A stretch of DNA of 5,275 nt, from positions 1 through 5,275 of the forward strand of contig JACCYP010000018.1 of the NCBI GenBank assembly GCA_013696425.1. The letters are read 5' to 3'. Positions 1-5,275 of this stretch are shown piece by piece; the stretch's first letter is position 1, and every line of letters starts with the position of its first letter. Position numbers and translations under genes: made by a program. Under the pieces are notes generated by a model that saw only the letters and a program-made list of their open reading frames with translations, made no database searches and had not been told where the DNA came from. Source of the DNA: Thermoleophilaceae bacterium (GTDB lineage Bacteria > Actinomycetota > Thermoleophilia > Solirubrobacterales > Thermoleophilaceae).

Positions 1-923
1 ACACCCGCCAGCACGCAGGCGGCGGCTCCGGCCGGCACCAGGTAGCGCTGGTTGCCCGAGTAGCCCGCCTCGGTCATGGCGATCACGAGCACCACCCACG
101 CGGCCGTGGCGAGCGCGAACCACAGGACGCGGCTCTGGCGGGGCCGGGTCAGCGCGGCGATCAGGACGGCCCCCAGCGCCAGCAGCTCGCCGCCCACCGA
201 CACGAGCCGGTCGGCCGACTCGAGAATCGCCCGCCACGGCTGGTCCTCCAGCGCCGGGCTGCCCACGGGGATGTCGGTCTGTGCGCGGGTCGAGGCGCGG
301 AAGGCGTCGCCCGATCCGATCAGCTCGGGGATCAGCCAGAAGGCGGGTATGAGCGCCATCAGGATCGTCGAGCGAACGCGCAGCTGCGGTTCGCGCGCCC
401 ACAGCCACAGCCAGTAGAGGCCCAGGAACGGCCACACCTCGGGGCGTAGCAGCGCGGCCGCGAAGCCGAGGTAGAGCACCTGCTCGCGGCGCTCGTCGAG
501 GTGGCAGAGCGCCGCCCAGAAGAGCAGCGCCACCAGCAGTCCCTCCGAGTTACCGAGACCGGCGTTGCGGATCCAGTCGTTTGAGATGAGCAGGATCGCC
601 GCGGCCGCAGTGCCCGCCAGCACGCCGTAGGGCTCGCCGGCGAGCCGCCGTGCAAGCCGGAAGGCCATCGCCAGCGCGAGCAGCGCGCCGGCGCGGGCGA
701 GAATCAGCCACAGCTCGGGCGCGGCCGAGTCCCCGAACACCGCAAACGGCGCCGTGAACATCACAGCGAGCGGCTTCCACGAAGGACCCGTGCGCGTGTC
801 GAGGTCGAGTTCGACCACCTCGCGGCCCCAGATGATCCACGCCCACGGGTCGTAGGTGGGCGTCGAGGGAAGCAGGAGCGAGAGCGCGGCGAGAGCCAGG
901 CAGCCGAGGATCAGCCCCGGCAT
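1..923 (-). CDS. Polytopic membrane protein, GT-C glycosyltransferase-like; C-terminal part beyond left edge
   Basis: An open frame of 307 complete codons runs off the left edge without a stop, so the gene is incomplete. The product is strongly hydrophobic. Likely membrane segments are near residues 3-19, 70-90, 98-113, 126-141, 147-177, 185-203, 245-258, 265-283 and from 294 on. The first external loop carries YDPWAW (D25) followed by GPSWKPL (47-52) and FTAPFAVFGD. An acidic residue in the first loop, followed by a P-L-rich stretch, is the arrangement of GT-C lipid-linked-sugar glycosyltransferases (GT39/GT87/ArnT-like). That assignment is inference; no reaction can be named. LLRPEVWPF lies at 158-166. 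The ATG at 923 begins 22 bp after the ferredoxin stop. Its only purine-rich stretch (GAGGGG) is one base from the ATG, too close for a normal ribosome site. An in-frame TTG at 932 is an alternative, so the start is provisional. Close same-strand spacing suggests cotranscription with the upstream enzymes, although a functional link is not evident. Confidence 0.8.
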   Translation of the reverse strand, partial: MPGLILGCLALAALSLLLPSTPTYDPWAWIIWGREVVELDLDTRTGPSWKPLAVMFTAPFAVFGDSAAPELWLILARAGALLALAMAFRLARRLAGEPYGVLAGTAAAAILLISNDWIRNAGLGNSEGLLVALLFWAALCHLDERREQVLYLGFAAALLRPEVWPFLGLYWLWLWAREPQLRVRSTILMALIPAFWLIPELIGSGDAFRASTRAQTDIPVGSPALEDQPWRAILESADRLVSVGGELLALGAVLIAALTRPRQSRVLWFALATAAWVVLVIAMTEAGYSGNQRYLVPAGAAACVLAG

Positions 924-931
924 GCCCCTCA

Positions 932-959
932 AGCGCTGAACGGCGCTAGCGCTCGAGCG
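932..959. repeat. Overlapping short palindromes at the ferredoxin stop
   Basis: Two 10-base perfect palindromes overlap here: GCGCTAGCGC (943-952), centred on the ferredoxin TAG stop, and CGCTCGAGCG (950-959). AGCGC (932-936) can also pair with GCGCT (943-947). Together they could fold the 22-bp junction before the membrane gene. There is no U tract, and the palindromes have no loop, so this is not called a terminator. It may be chance in GC-rich sequence. Confidence 0.3.
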
Positions 960-1191
960 TGGTGCCGTCGTAGAGCTTCTTGACCTTGACCGCACCGGGC
1001 GGGGCGGCCTCCACGCAGAGCTCGCAGAGGACGCATTCGTCGAGGTTCTCGCGGACGACGCCCACCCTGCCGCCCTCGTCCTTGTATATGTCGACGGGGC
1101 AGACCTCCTCGAGCCTGCGGGCGAGCTCGGCGTCGCCGGCGGCCTCCGCGGAGATCTCGACGTCGATGAAGATCCCGGTGGTGTCGCTCAT
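946..1191 (-). CDS. Small single-cluster [4Fe-4S] ferredoxin
   Basis: This is an 81-residue, acidic, soluble protein with no signal peptide. Cysteines are C31 (in VCPVDIY) and C53, C56, C59 (in ECVLCELC). In bacterial 2[4Fe-4S] ferredoxins each cluster takes three cysteines from one CxxCxxC and the fourth from the distant CP. Here one CP (C31-P32) and one CxxCxxC remain, enough for exactly one [4Fe-4S] cluster. The usual fourth cysteine after the second motif is alanine (A63, before P64). This pattern resembles FixX-type ferredoxins. The likely role is cytosolic electron carriage. The start is fixed by GGGAG seven bases upstream (1199-1203) and by a 4-bp ATGA overlap with the stop of the CoA-ligase alpha gene, implying coupled translation. 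A partner such as a 2-oxoacid:ferredoxin oxidoreductase would fit the TCA context, but none is in the window. A FixX-like link to electron-transfer flavoprotein is the alternative. Confidence 0.88.
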   Translation of the reverse strand: MSDTTGIFIDVEISAEAAGDAELARRLEEVCPVDIYKDEGGRVGVVRENLDECVLCELCVEAAPPGAVKVKKLYDGTTLER

Positions 1192-2108
1192 GCCCTGTCT
1201 CCCAGCTTCGCCTTCACGGCATCGGGGATCGCGTCGATCCGCTCGACGACGGGGATACCGGCGGCCTCGAGCCGCTGGATCTTCTCCGTGGCCGTGTCCT
1301 CCTTGCCCTCGACGATCGTGCCCGCGTGGCCGAAGCTCATGCCCTTCATCTCCTCCTCGTCCATGAACCGGCCGGCCATGAAGGCCACGATCGGCAGGCG
1401 CGAGTCGTTCTCGGTCTGCCACTCCGCCAGCTGCGCCTCCATGCGCCCGCCCGGCTCGGTGTAGATCACGATCGCCTCGGTCTGCTCGTCGGCCTCGAAG
1501 AGCGGCATCAGCTCGGCGTAGGTCTGGCCGATGATCGCGTCGCCGCCGATCGAGACGGCGGTGGAGACCCCGAGGCCGGCGGCCGTGAGCGTCGAGGAGA
1601 TCTCGGTGGTCATGCCGCCCGAGCGCGACATCACCCCGACCACGCCGGGCTGGTAGGCCTTCTGCGCGTCCTTCGCGGGGCCGCCGACGCCGCCCATCTT
1701 GGCGACGCCCGGAACGATGATCCCGAGGCAGTTGGGGCCGATGATGCGCGCGCCGTGCATGTCGGCGAACTCGACCATCTGTGCGACGTCTCGGCGGGGA
1801 ATGCGCTCGGTCACGATCACGATCGTCTTCACGCCCGCGGCGATCGCCTCGAGCACGGCGTCCTTGGTGAAGGCGGGGGGGACGGTCACGACGCTGCCGT
1901 CGGGCGCGACGCCGCCGTTGTGCTCCACGACCTGCTCGACGGTGTCGAACACCGGCACGCCGTGCACGTCTCGGCCCTTGCGGCCGGGCGTCACTCCACC
2001 CACGATCTTCGACCCGAAGTCGAGGCACTCGCGCGTGAGGTTCACGGCCTCGCGGCCGGTGATGCCCTGGACGATGAACGTCGTCTCTTCGTTGATCAGG
2101 ATGCTCAT
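1188..2108 (-). CDS. sucD: Succinyl-CoA-synthetase-like CoA ligase, alpha subunit (substrate uncertain)
   Basis: 306 residues, close to the usual alpha-subunit length of about 290. It carries the CoA-binding Rossmann domain: VQGITGRE (13-20), KIVGGVTPG (34-42), TVPPAF (75-80), TERIP (100-104) and IGPNCLG (123-129). The flavodoxin-like ligase domain follows. GHAG (260-263) holds the phosphohistidine H261, which relays phosphate between the CoA site and the nucleotide site on the beta subunit. E218 in YTEPGG matches the glutamate that orients that histidine. Differences from canonical SucD: SRSGTLTYE is replaced by SRSGGMTTE (161-169), changing the substrate tyrosine (Y159 in E. coli) to T168. 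The TAPxGxRMGHAGAI segment is replaced by FMDEEEMKGMSFGHAGTI (248-265). SRSGGM and FGHAG are typical of ATP-citrate lyase. The family is certain; succinate as substrate is not. The start overlaps the beta-gene stop by 4 bp (ATGA), with GGAG 11 bases upstream. Confidence 0.93.
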   Translation of the reverse strand: MSILINEETTFIVQGITGREAVNLTRECLDFGSKIVGGVTPGRKGRDVHGVPVFDTVEQVVEHNGGVAPDGSVVTVPPAFTKDAVLEAIAAGVKTIVIVTERIPRRDVAQMVEFADMHGARIIGPNCLGIIVPGVAKMGGVGGPAKDAQKAYQPGVVGVMSRSGGMTTEISSTLTAAGLGVSTAVSIGGDAIIGQTYAELMPLFEADEQTEAIVIYTEPGGRMEAQLAEWQTENDSRLPIVAFMAGRFMDEEEMKGMSFGHAGTIVEGKEDTATEKIQRLEAAGIPVVERIDAIPDAVKAKLGDRA

Positions 2109-3310
2109 GAGGGGATCTTCTCCACCGCTTCGCCTGCCGCGTCCCACATCGACGTCGTGCGGTCGTTGAACTCCACGCCGTACTTGGACAGGATCTTCGC
2201 GCCCTCTTCCTCCCACGCGCCGGGAATGCGGAAGACGGCGATCGTCTCCGCCGGGTCCTTGCCGAGCTCCAGGCAGGCCTTGATCACGCCGCGGGCCACG
2301 ATGTCCACGCGGGTGTTCGAGACGATCGACATCATCACCGCGATCTTCTCGACGCCGTCCTTCTGGAGCACCTCCTTGGCGAGGCCGCAGGCCTTGGCGA
2401 CGGAGGGGTTGCCACCGATCTCCGAGTAGTTCGCGGGCTTGCCACCCTGGGAGCGGACGGCGTCGGTGAGGGTGAGCGAGCCGCCGCCGGCGCCGATCAC
2501 GAGCCCGAGGTTGCCGTGGAAGCCGGTGTCCTTGCCCTGGATCACGCCGCGGTGGTCGGCGGCGTCGATGGCGGCCACGGCCTCCTCGAACGGCGTGGGC
2601 TCGTGGCCCTCGCGGGTCTCCTCGTCGCCGATGCCGAGGTCGGCCAGCAGCTTCTTCTGGCGTGGCCGGGCCTCGTTCTCCATCTCCATGTGCGCGTCGA
2701 GCGCGACGAAGGAGCCGTCCTCGAGCTCGGCGAGCGGGTTGATCTCGGCGAGCGTCATGTCGCCGTCCTGGAAGACCCTGGCCAGGCGGGTGAGGATCGG
2801 GACGATGCGGGTGAGCTGGCGCCCGGTGACGCCGGTCTGGGCCACCACCTGCTTGGCCTGGTAGTCCGAGAACGGGATCAGGTTCGAGAAGTGCGCGCGC
2901 CCGACGTGGTCGGGATGGGTCTCGGCCACCTCCTCGATGTCGATCCCGCCCATGTCCGAGAAGAGCAGCATCGGCCGCTTCTCGGTGCCGTCCCACACGA
3001 CGCTCGCGTAGTACTCCTGCTTGACCTGGGCCTTCGGATCGACGAGCACGCCCTTCGGCATGTGCCCGCCGATCTCGAGCTCGAGGATGTCGGCGGCGTG
3101 CGCCTCTGCCTCTTCCGGGGTGTCGGCGAACTTCACGCCGCCGGCCTTCATGCGGCCGCCCGTGAGCACCTGCGACTTGATCACGGTCGGGCCGCCGATG
3201 TCCGCCGCGACCTTCCTGGCCTCGGCGGCGTCGGTCACGAAGCCGTACTTGGTTACCGGGATGCCGGCCCGCTCAACTATCTGGCGGGCCTCGAATTCAT
3301 AGAAGCGCAT
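2105..3310 (-). CDS. sucC: Succinyl-CoA-synthetase-like CoA ligase, beta subunit with altered substrate pocket
   Basis: 401 residues; canonical SucC is about 388. The N-terminal ATP-grasp domain is intact: VIKSQV with K45, GGRMKAGGV (51-59, GRM instead of GRG), E99, LAEINPL with N191, and D205 matching the Mg-binding Asn/Asp of E. coli SucC. The C-terminal flavodoxin-like domain diverges. MVNGAGLAM becomes VIGAGGGSL (271-279), so the substrate asparagine (N264 in E. coli) is I272. DVGGGA becomes EIGGNPS, and FGGIVRCD becomes IVSNTRVD, replacing the Gly-Ile-Val succinate loop with S331-N332-T333. The motifs AGGGS and ANYSEIGGNPS recall ATP-citrate lyase. It pairs with the alpha subunit downstream to make acyl-CoA from acid, CoA and ATP, or the reverse. 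The start matches the family N-terminus (MRFYEFEARQ against MNLHEYQAKQ). No Shine-Dalgarno precedes it; the leader ends in C6-T before ATG. Confidence 0.93.
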   Translation of the reverse strand: MRFYEFEARQIVERAGIPVTKYGFVTDAAEARKVAADIGGPTVIKSQVLTGGRMKAGGVKFADTPEEAEAHAADILELEIGGHMPKGVLVDPKAQVKQEYYASVVWDGTEKRPMLLFSDMGGIDIEEVAETHPDHVGRAHFSNLIPFSDYQAKQVVAQTGVTGRQLTRIVPILTRLARVFQDGDMTLAEINPLAELEDGSFVALDAHMEMENEARPRQKKLLADLGIGDEETREGHEPTPFEEAVAAIDAADHRGVIQGKDTGFHGNLGLVIGAGGGSLTLTDAVRSQGGKPANYSEIGGNPSVAKACGLAKEVLQKDGVEKIAVMMSIVSNTRVDIVARGVIKACLELGKDPAETIAVFRIPGAWEEEGAKILSKYGVEFNDRTTSMWDAAGEAVEKIPS

Positions 3311-3342
3311 AGGGGGGCCGGAAAGCTACAAGGAGTGCCACA

Positions 3343-3384
3343 ATGCCCGCCTTCCCCCCACCGAGATTTGACCCGAGGAGCTGA
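3343..3384 (+). other. Possible 13-codon leader ORF upstream of pckG
   Basis: AAGGAG at 3330-3335 lies seven bases before an ATG that opens a 13-codon frame, MPAFPPPRFDPRS, ending in TGA at 3382-3384. This ribosome site is better spaced than that of pckG itself. The frame is different from pckG. Its stop lies 10 bases before the pckG GTG and directly after the pckG GAGGAG, so a ribosome finishing here would cover or unload at the pckG initiation region. The three consecutive prolines (residues 5-7) are the type that can slow ribosomes. Whether it is transcribed is unknown; in GC-rich DNA such a short frame can easily occur by chance. Confidence 0.25.
3375..3380 (+). promoter_or_regulatory. 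Putative Shine-Dalgarno of pckG
   Basis: GAGGAG is the only good anti-16S match ahead of the chosen GTG, but it sits 14 bases from it, longer than the usual 5-9. The wide gap leaves the pckG start slightly uncertain: an in-frame GTG at 3410 would be even farther away, and an in-frame TTG at 3368 lies upstream of this site. The GTG at 3395 gives the family-typical N-terminus. Confidence 0.5.
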
Positions 3385-3394
3385 GCACCCAACC

Positions 3395-5209
3395 GTGACC
3401 GACTCGACCGTGACCGCCGAAGCCCCCACTTCAAACGCCCGACTCATCGAGTGGGTGGACGAGGTGGCGACCCTCACCCAGCCGGACCAGGTCCATTGGT
3501 GTGACGGCTCGGCGGAGGAGTACGACCGCCTCGCCCAGGGGCTCGTCGACGCCGGCACGTTCCGCAAGCTCGACGAGGCAAAGCGCCCGAACTCCTACCT
3601 TGCCTGGTCCGACGCCGGCGACGTGGCACGGGTCGAGGACCGCACCTTCATCTGCCCCGAGGACGAGGCCGCCGCCGGCCCGACCAACAACTGGCGCGAC
3701 CCGGCCGAGATGCGCGAGCACCTCAACGGCCTGTTCGAGGGCTCGATGCGCGGGCGGACGCTCTACGTGGTGCCCTTCTCCATGGGCCCGATCGGCTCGC
3801 CGATCTCCCACATCGGCGTCCAGCTCACCGACTCGGCCTACGTGGCCGTATCGATGCGCATCATGACCCGGATGGGCAAGGCCGCCCTCGAGGCGCTCGG
3901 CGCCGACGGCGAGTTCGTGCCGTGCGTGCACTCGGTCGGCATGCCGCTCGCCGAGGGCCAGGCGGACGTCCCGTGGCCCTGCAACGCCGAGAACAAGTAC
4001 ATCGTCCACTTCCCGGAGACCCGCGAGATCTGGTCCTTCGGCTCGGGCTACGGCGGCAACGCCCTGCTCGGCAAGAAGTGCTTCGCGCTGCGGATCGCCT
4101 CGATCATGGCGCGCGACGAGGGCTGGCTCGCCGAGCACATGCTCATCCTGAAGCTCACCTCTCCCGAGGGGAACGTGAAGTACGTGACCGGCGCGTTCCC
4201 GTCCGCGTGCGGCAAGACCAACCTCGCGATGCTGATCCCGACGCTCGAGGGCTGGACCGTCGAGACCGTGGGCGACGACATCGCATGGATGAAGTTCGGC
4301 GACGACGGCCGGCTCTACGCGATCAACCCCGAGAACGGGTTCTTCGGCGTGGCGCCCGGCACGGGGGAGAAGACCAACCCGAACGCCATCACGACGATCG
4401 GGGAGAACACGATCTTCACCAACACCGCGCTCACCGACGACGGCGACACGTGGTGGGAGGGGATGACAGAGGACATCCCGGACCATCTCGTGGACTGGCA
4501 CGGGGAGGACTGGGCGCCCGGCTCCGAAAAGCCGGCCGCGCACCCGAACGCGCGCTTCACCACTCCCGCCGACCAGAACCCGGCGGCCGCGCAAGAGTGG
4601 GAGGACCCGGCCGGCGTGCCGATCGACGCCTTCCTCTTCGGCGGGCGCCGCGCCACCGTGGTGCCGCTAGTGCGTGAGGCGCGCGACTGGGAGCACGGCA
4701 CGTTCCTCGGTTCGATCATGTCCTCCGAGACCACGGCGGCCCAGGCCGGCGAGGTCGGCAAGCTGCGCTTCGACCCGATGGCGATGCTGCCCTTCTGCGG
4801 CTACAACATGGGCGACTACTTCGCCCACTGGCTGGCGGTCGGCTCCAAGGGCGACGCCGGCAAGCTGCCGAAGATCTTCTACGTCAACTGGTTCCGCAAG
4901 GACGAGGACGGGAAGTTTCTGTGGCCGGGCTTCGGCGAGAACTCGCGTGTGCTCGAGTGGATATTCCGCCGCTGTGAGGGCGAGGGCGAGACCGCCGAGA
5001 CGCCGATCGGCCTCGTTCCCGCGGAGGGCGCCATCGACACGGCCGGTCTCGGCATCTCCGACGAGGCGATGAGGGAGCTGCTCGCGGTCGACCCGGAGAA
5101 GGTCAAGGCCGAGCTCCCGCAGGTGAAGGAGCACTTCGCCAGGTTCGGAGACGACCTCCCTGAGGCGCTGAGATCGCAGCTCGACGAGCTCGAAAAGAAG
5201 CTGCAATAG
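3395..5209 (+). CDS. pckG: Phosphoenolpyruvate carboxykinase (GTP)
   Basis: 604 residues from GTG, matching the roughly 600-620 of GTP-type PEPCKs; the ATP-type enzyme is shorter and unrelated in these motifs. The enzyme interconverts oxaloacetate plus GTP with PEP, CO2 and GDP in the cytosol, for gluconeogenesis or anaplerosis. The P-loop FPSACGKTN (268-276) contains the hyper-reactive cysteine C272. The kinase-2 motif GDDIAWM holds D295. Metal ligands by alignment to the rat enzyme are K228 (LLGKKCF), H248 (LAEHM) and D295. Y219 in SGYGG matches the PEP-contacting tyrosine. FGGRR (415-419) and NWFRKDEDGKFLWPGFGEN (498-516) are the substrate and guanine-site segments. All expected catalytic residues are present, so it should be active. 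The frame stays open far upstream of 3395, but that stretch is antisense to sucC and not family-like. It is transcribed away from the CoA-ligase genes and followed by a hairpin. Confidence 0.96.
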   Translation: MTDSTVTAEAPTSNARLIEWVDEVATLTQPDQVHWCDGSAEEYDRLAQGLVDAGTFRKLDEAKRPNSYLAWSDAGDVARVEDRTFICPEDEAAAGPTNNWRDPAEMREHLNGLFEGSMRGRTLYVVPFSMGPIGSPISHIGVQLTDSAYVAVSMRIMTRMGKAALEALGADGEFVPCVHSVGMPLAEGQADVPWPCNAENKYIVHFPETREIWSFGSGYGGNALLGKKCFALRIASIMARDEGWLAEHMLILKLTSPEGNVKYVTGAFPSACGKTNLAMLIPTLEGWTVETVGDDIAWMKFGDDGRLYAINPENGFFGVAPGTGEKTNPNAITTIGENTIFTNTALTDDGDTWWEGMTEDIPDHLVDWHGEDWAPGSEKPAAHPNARFTTPADQNPAAAQEWEDPAGVPIDAFLFGGRRATVVPLVREARDWEHGTFLGSIMSSETTAAQAGEVGKLRFDPMAMLPFCGYNMGDYFAHWLAVGSKGDAGKLPKIFYVNWFRKDEDGKFLWPGFGENSRVLEWIFRRCEGEGETAETPIGLVPAEGAIDTAGLGISDEAMRELLAVDPEKVKAELPQVKEHFARFGDDLPEALRSQLDELEKKLQ

Positions 5210-5248
5210 CCGAGCCGAGGATCGTCCGGCCCTAGCGAGCTAAGGGGT

Positions 5249-5274
5249 GCCGGCGCGGCTTGCGCCGCGCCGGC
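5249..5274 (+). terminator. Perfect GC hairpin after pckG, probable terminator
   Basis: GCCGGCGCGGC (5249-5259) and GCCGCGCCGGC (5264-5274) are exact inverted repeats, forming an 11-bp stem closed by a TTGC loop, starting 39 bases past the pckG stop. The window ends one base later, so a U tract cannot be seen. Stems of this kind without a long U tract are common at actinobacterial gene ends. It could also serve a convergent gene beyond the right edge. Confidence 0.7.
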
Positions 5275-5275
5275 C

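Larger units (their letters stand above)
3311..3394. promoter_or_regulatory. Divergent intergenic region between the CoA-ligase cluster and pckG
   Basis: These 84 bases separate two divergently transcribed starts, so both promoters and any shared operator should lie here or inside the flanking coding ends. I see no convincing sigma-70 pair on either strand. On the minus strand TAGCTT (3323-3328) fits TANNNT and would give a transcript starting only a few bases before the sucC ATG, in keeping with the missing Shine-Dalgarno, but no -35 is evident at the right distance. G6 (3312-3317) and C6 (3354-3359) could pair over a 36-base loop. The element GTGCCAC (3335-3341) is a short palindrome. The assignment as regulatory rests on gene arrangement, not on a recognised motif. 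Confidence 0.45.

Noticed and set aside
76..846. Several short frames (plus 76-417; minus 359-655 and 550-846)
   Set aside because: All are out of frame with the hydrophobic membrane-protein frame that runs without a stop from 923 to the left edge; they are Arg/Ser/Ala-rich shadows.
946..2028. A 360-residue minus-strand frame joined to the ferredoxin
   Set aside because: Its first 279 residues are Arg/Gly/Asp-rich, low-complexity, out-of-frame readings of the alpha subunit. Only the last 81 codons are a real gene with its own SD and start.
1326..2429. A 367-residue plus-strand frame antisense to the alpha and beta genes
   Set aside because: His/Asp/Leu/Gly-rich composition without any recognisable motif, lying opposite two clearly conserved genes; this is a typical mirror frame in GC-rich DNA.
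3368..3373. TTGACC as a -35 box for pckG
   Set aside because: The matching -10 position would fall at the pckG start codon and has no TANNNT-like sequence.
2516..3394. Upstream extension of the pckG frame by about 290 residues
   Set aside because: The stretch is antisense to sucC and the intergenic spacer, has mirror-frame composition, and is absent from the PEPCK family. GTG at 3395 gives the normal length.
3277..3567. A 96-residue minus-strand frame spanning the intergenic spacer
   Set aside because: It overlaps the starts of both real genes and has no family signal; it would leave no room for either promoter.
3431..4594. A 387-residue minus-strand frame opposite pckG
   Set aside because: Arg/Val/Gly/His-rich mirror of a strongly conserved enzyme, with no motif and no plausible ribosome site.
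4667..5206. A 179-residue minus-strand frame opposite the pckG C-terminus
   Set aside because: Leu/Arg/Glu/Val-rich mirror reading. The plus strand here carries the conserved guanine-site segment, so the coding strand is clear.
1..5275. tRNA, rRNA, CRISPR, insertion sequence or attachment site
   Set aside because: No regularly spaced repeats, terminal inverted repeats with a transposase, or tRNA-like cloverleaf were seen on either strand.

Overview
The window is uniformly GC-rich with strong G/C preference at third codon positions, and it reads as bacterial chromosome. A GTP-type PEP carboxykinase, non-SD or leaderless-looking starts, a GTG start and overlapping ATGA gene junctions suggest an actinobacterium. 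The N-terminal part of the membrane protein resembles proteins I associate with Thermoleophilia (Solirubrobacterales/Gaiellales). The class-level guess is inference only.

Layout: a leftward (minus-strand) cluster fills positions 1-3310 and a rightward gene fills 3395-5209, with an 84-bp divergent intergenic region between them. Read in its own direction, the leftward cluster is: a succinyl-CoA-synthetase-like beta subunit (3310 to 2105), the matching alpha subunit (2108 to 1188), a small one-cluster [4Fe-4S] ferredoxin (1191 to 946), and a polytopic membrane protein (from about 923 through the left edge, incomplete). The first two junctions are 4-bp ATGA stop/start overlaps, so the three enzyme genes are almost certainly cotranslated. 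The membrane gene follows after 22 bp. The rightward gene is pckG, GTP-dependent phosphoenolpyruvate carboxykinase. It ends 39 bp before a perfect 11-bp GC hairpin that is probably its terminator.

Biological reading: the genes centre on the TCA/anaplerotic node (acyl-CoA plus ADP/Pi to acid plus ATP, and oxaloacetate plus GTP to PEP). The most interesting point is that the CoA ligase keeps the ATP-grasp, CoA and phosphohistidine machinery, but every position I can align to the succinate pocket of E. coli SucCD is changed. Several replacement motifs (SRSGGM, FGHAG, AGGGxS, ANYxExxGxPS) look like ATP-citrate lyase or citryl-CoA synthetase. It may therefore be a CoA ligase for a different acid, translationally tied to a ferredoxin. 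A citryl-CoA-type or other 2-hydroxy/dicarboxylate ligase is possible, but the substrate cannot be fixed from sequence alone. No tRNA, rRNA, CRISPR array or mobile element is visible, and no stretch over 300 bases lacks a gene.
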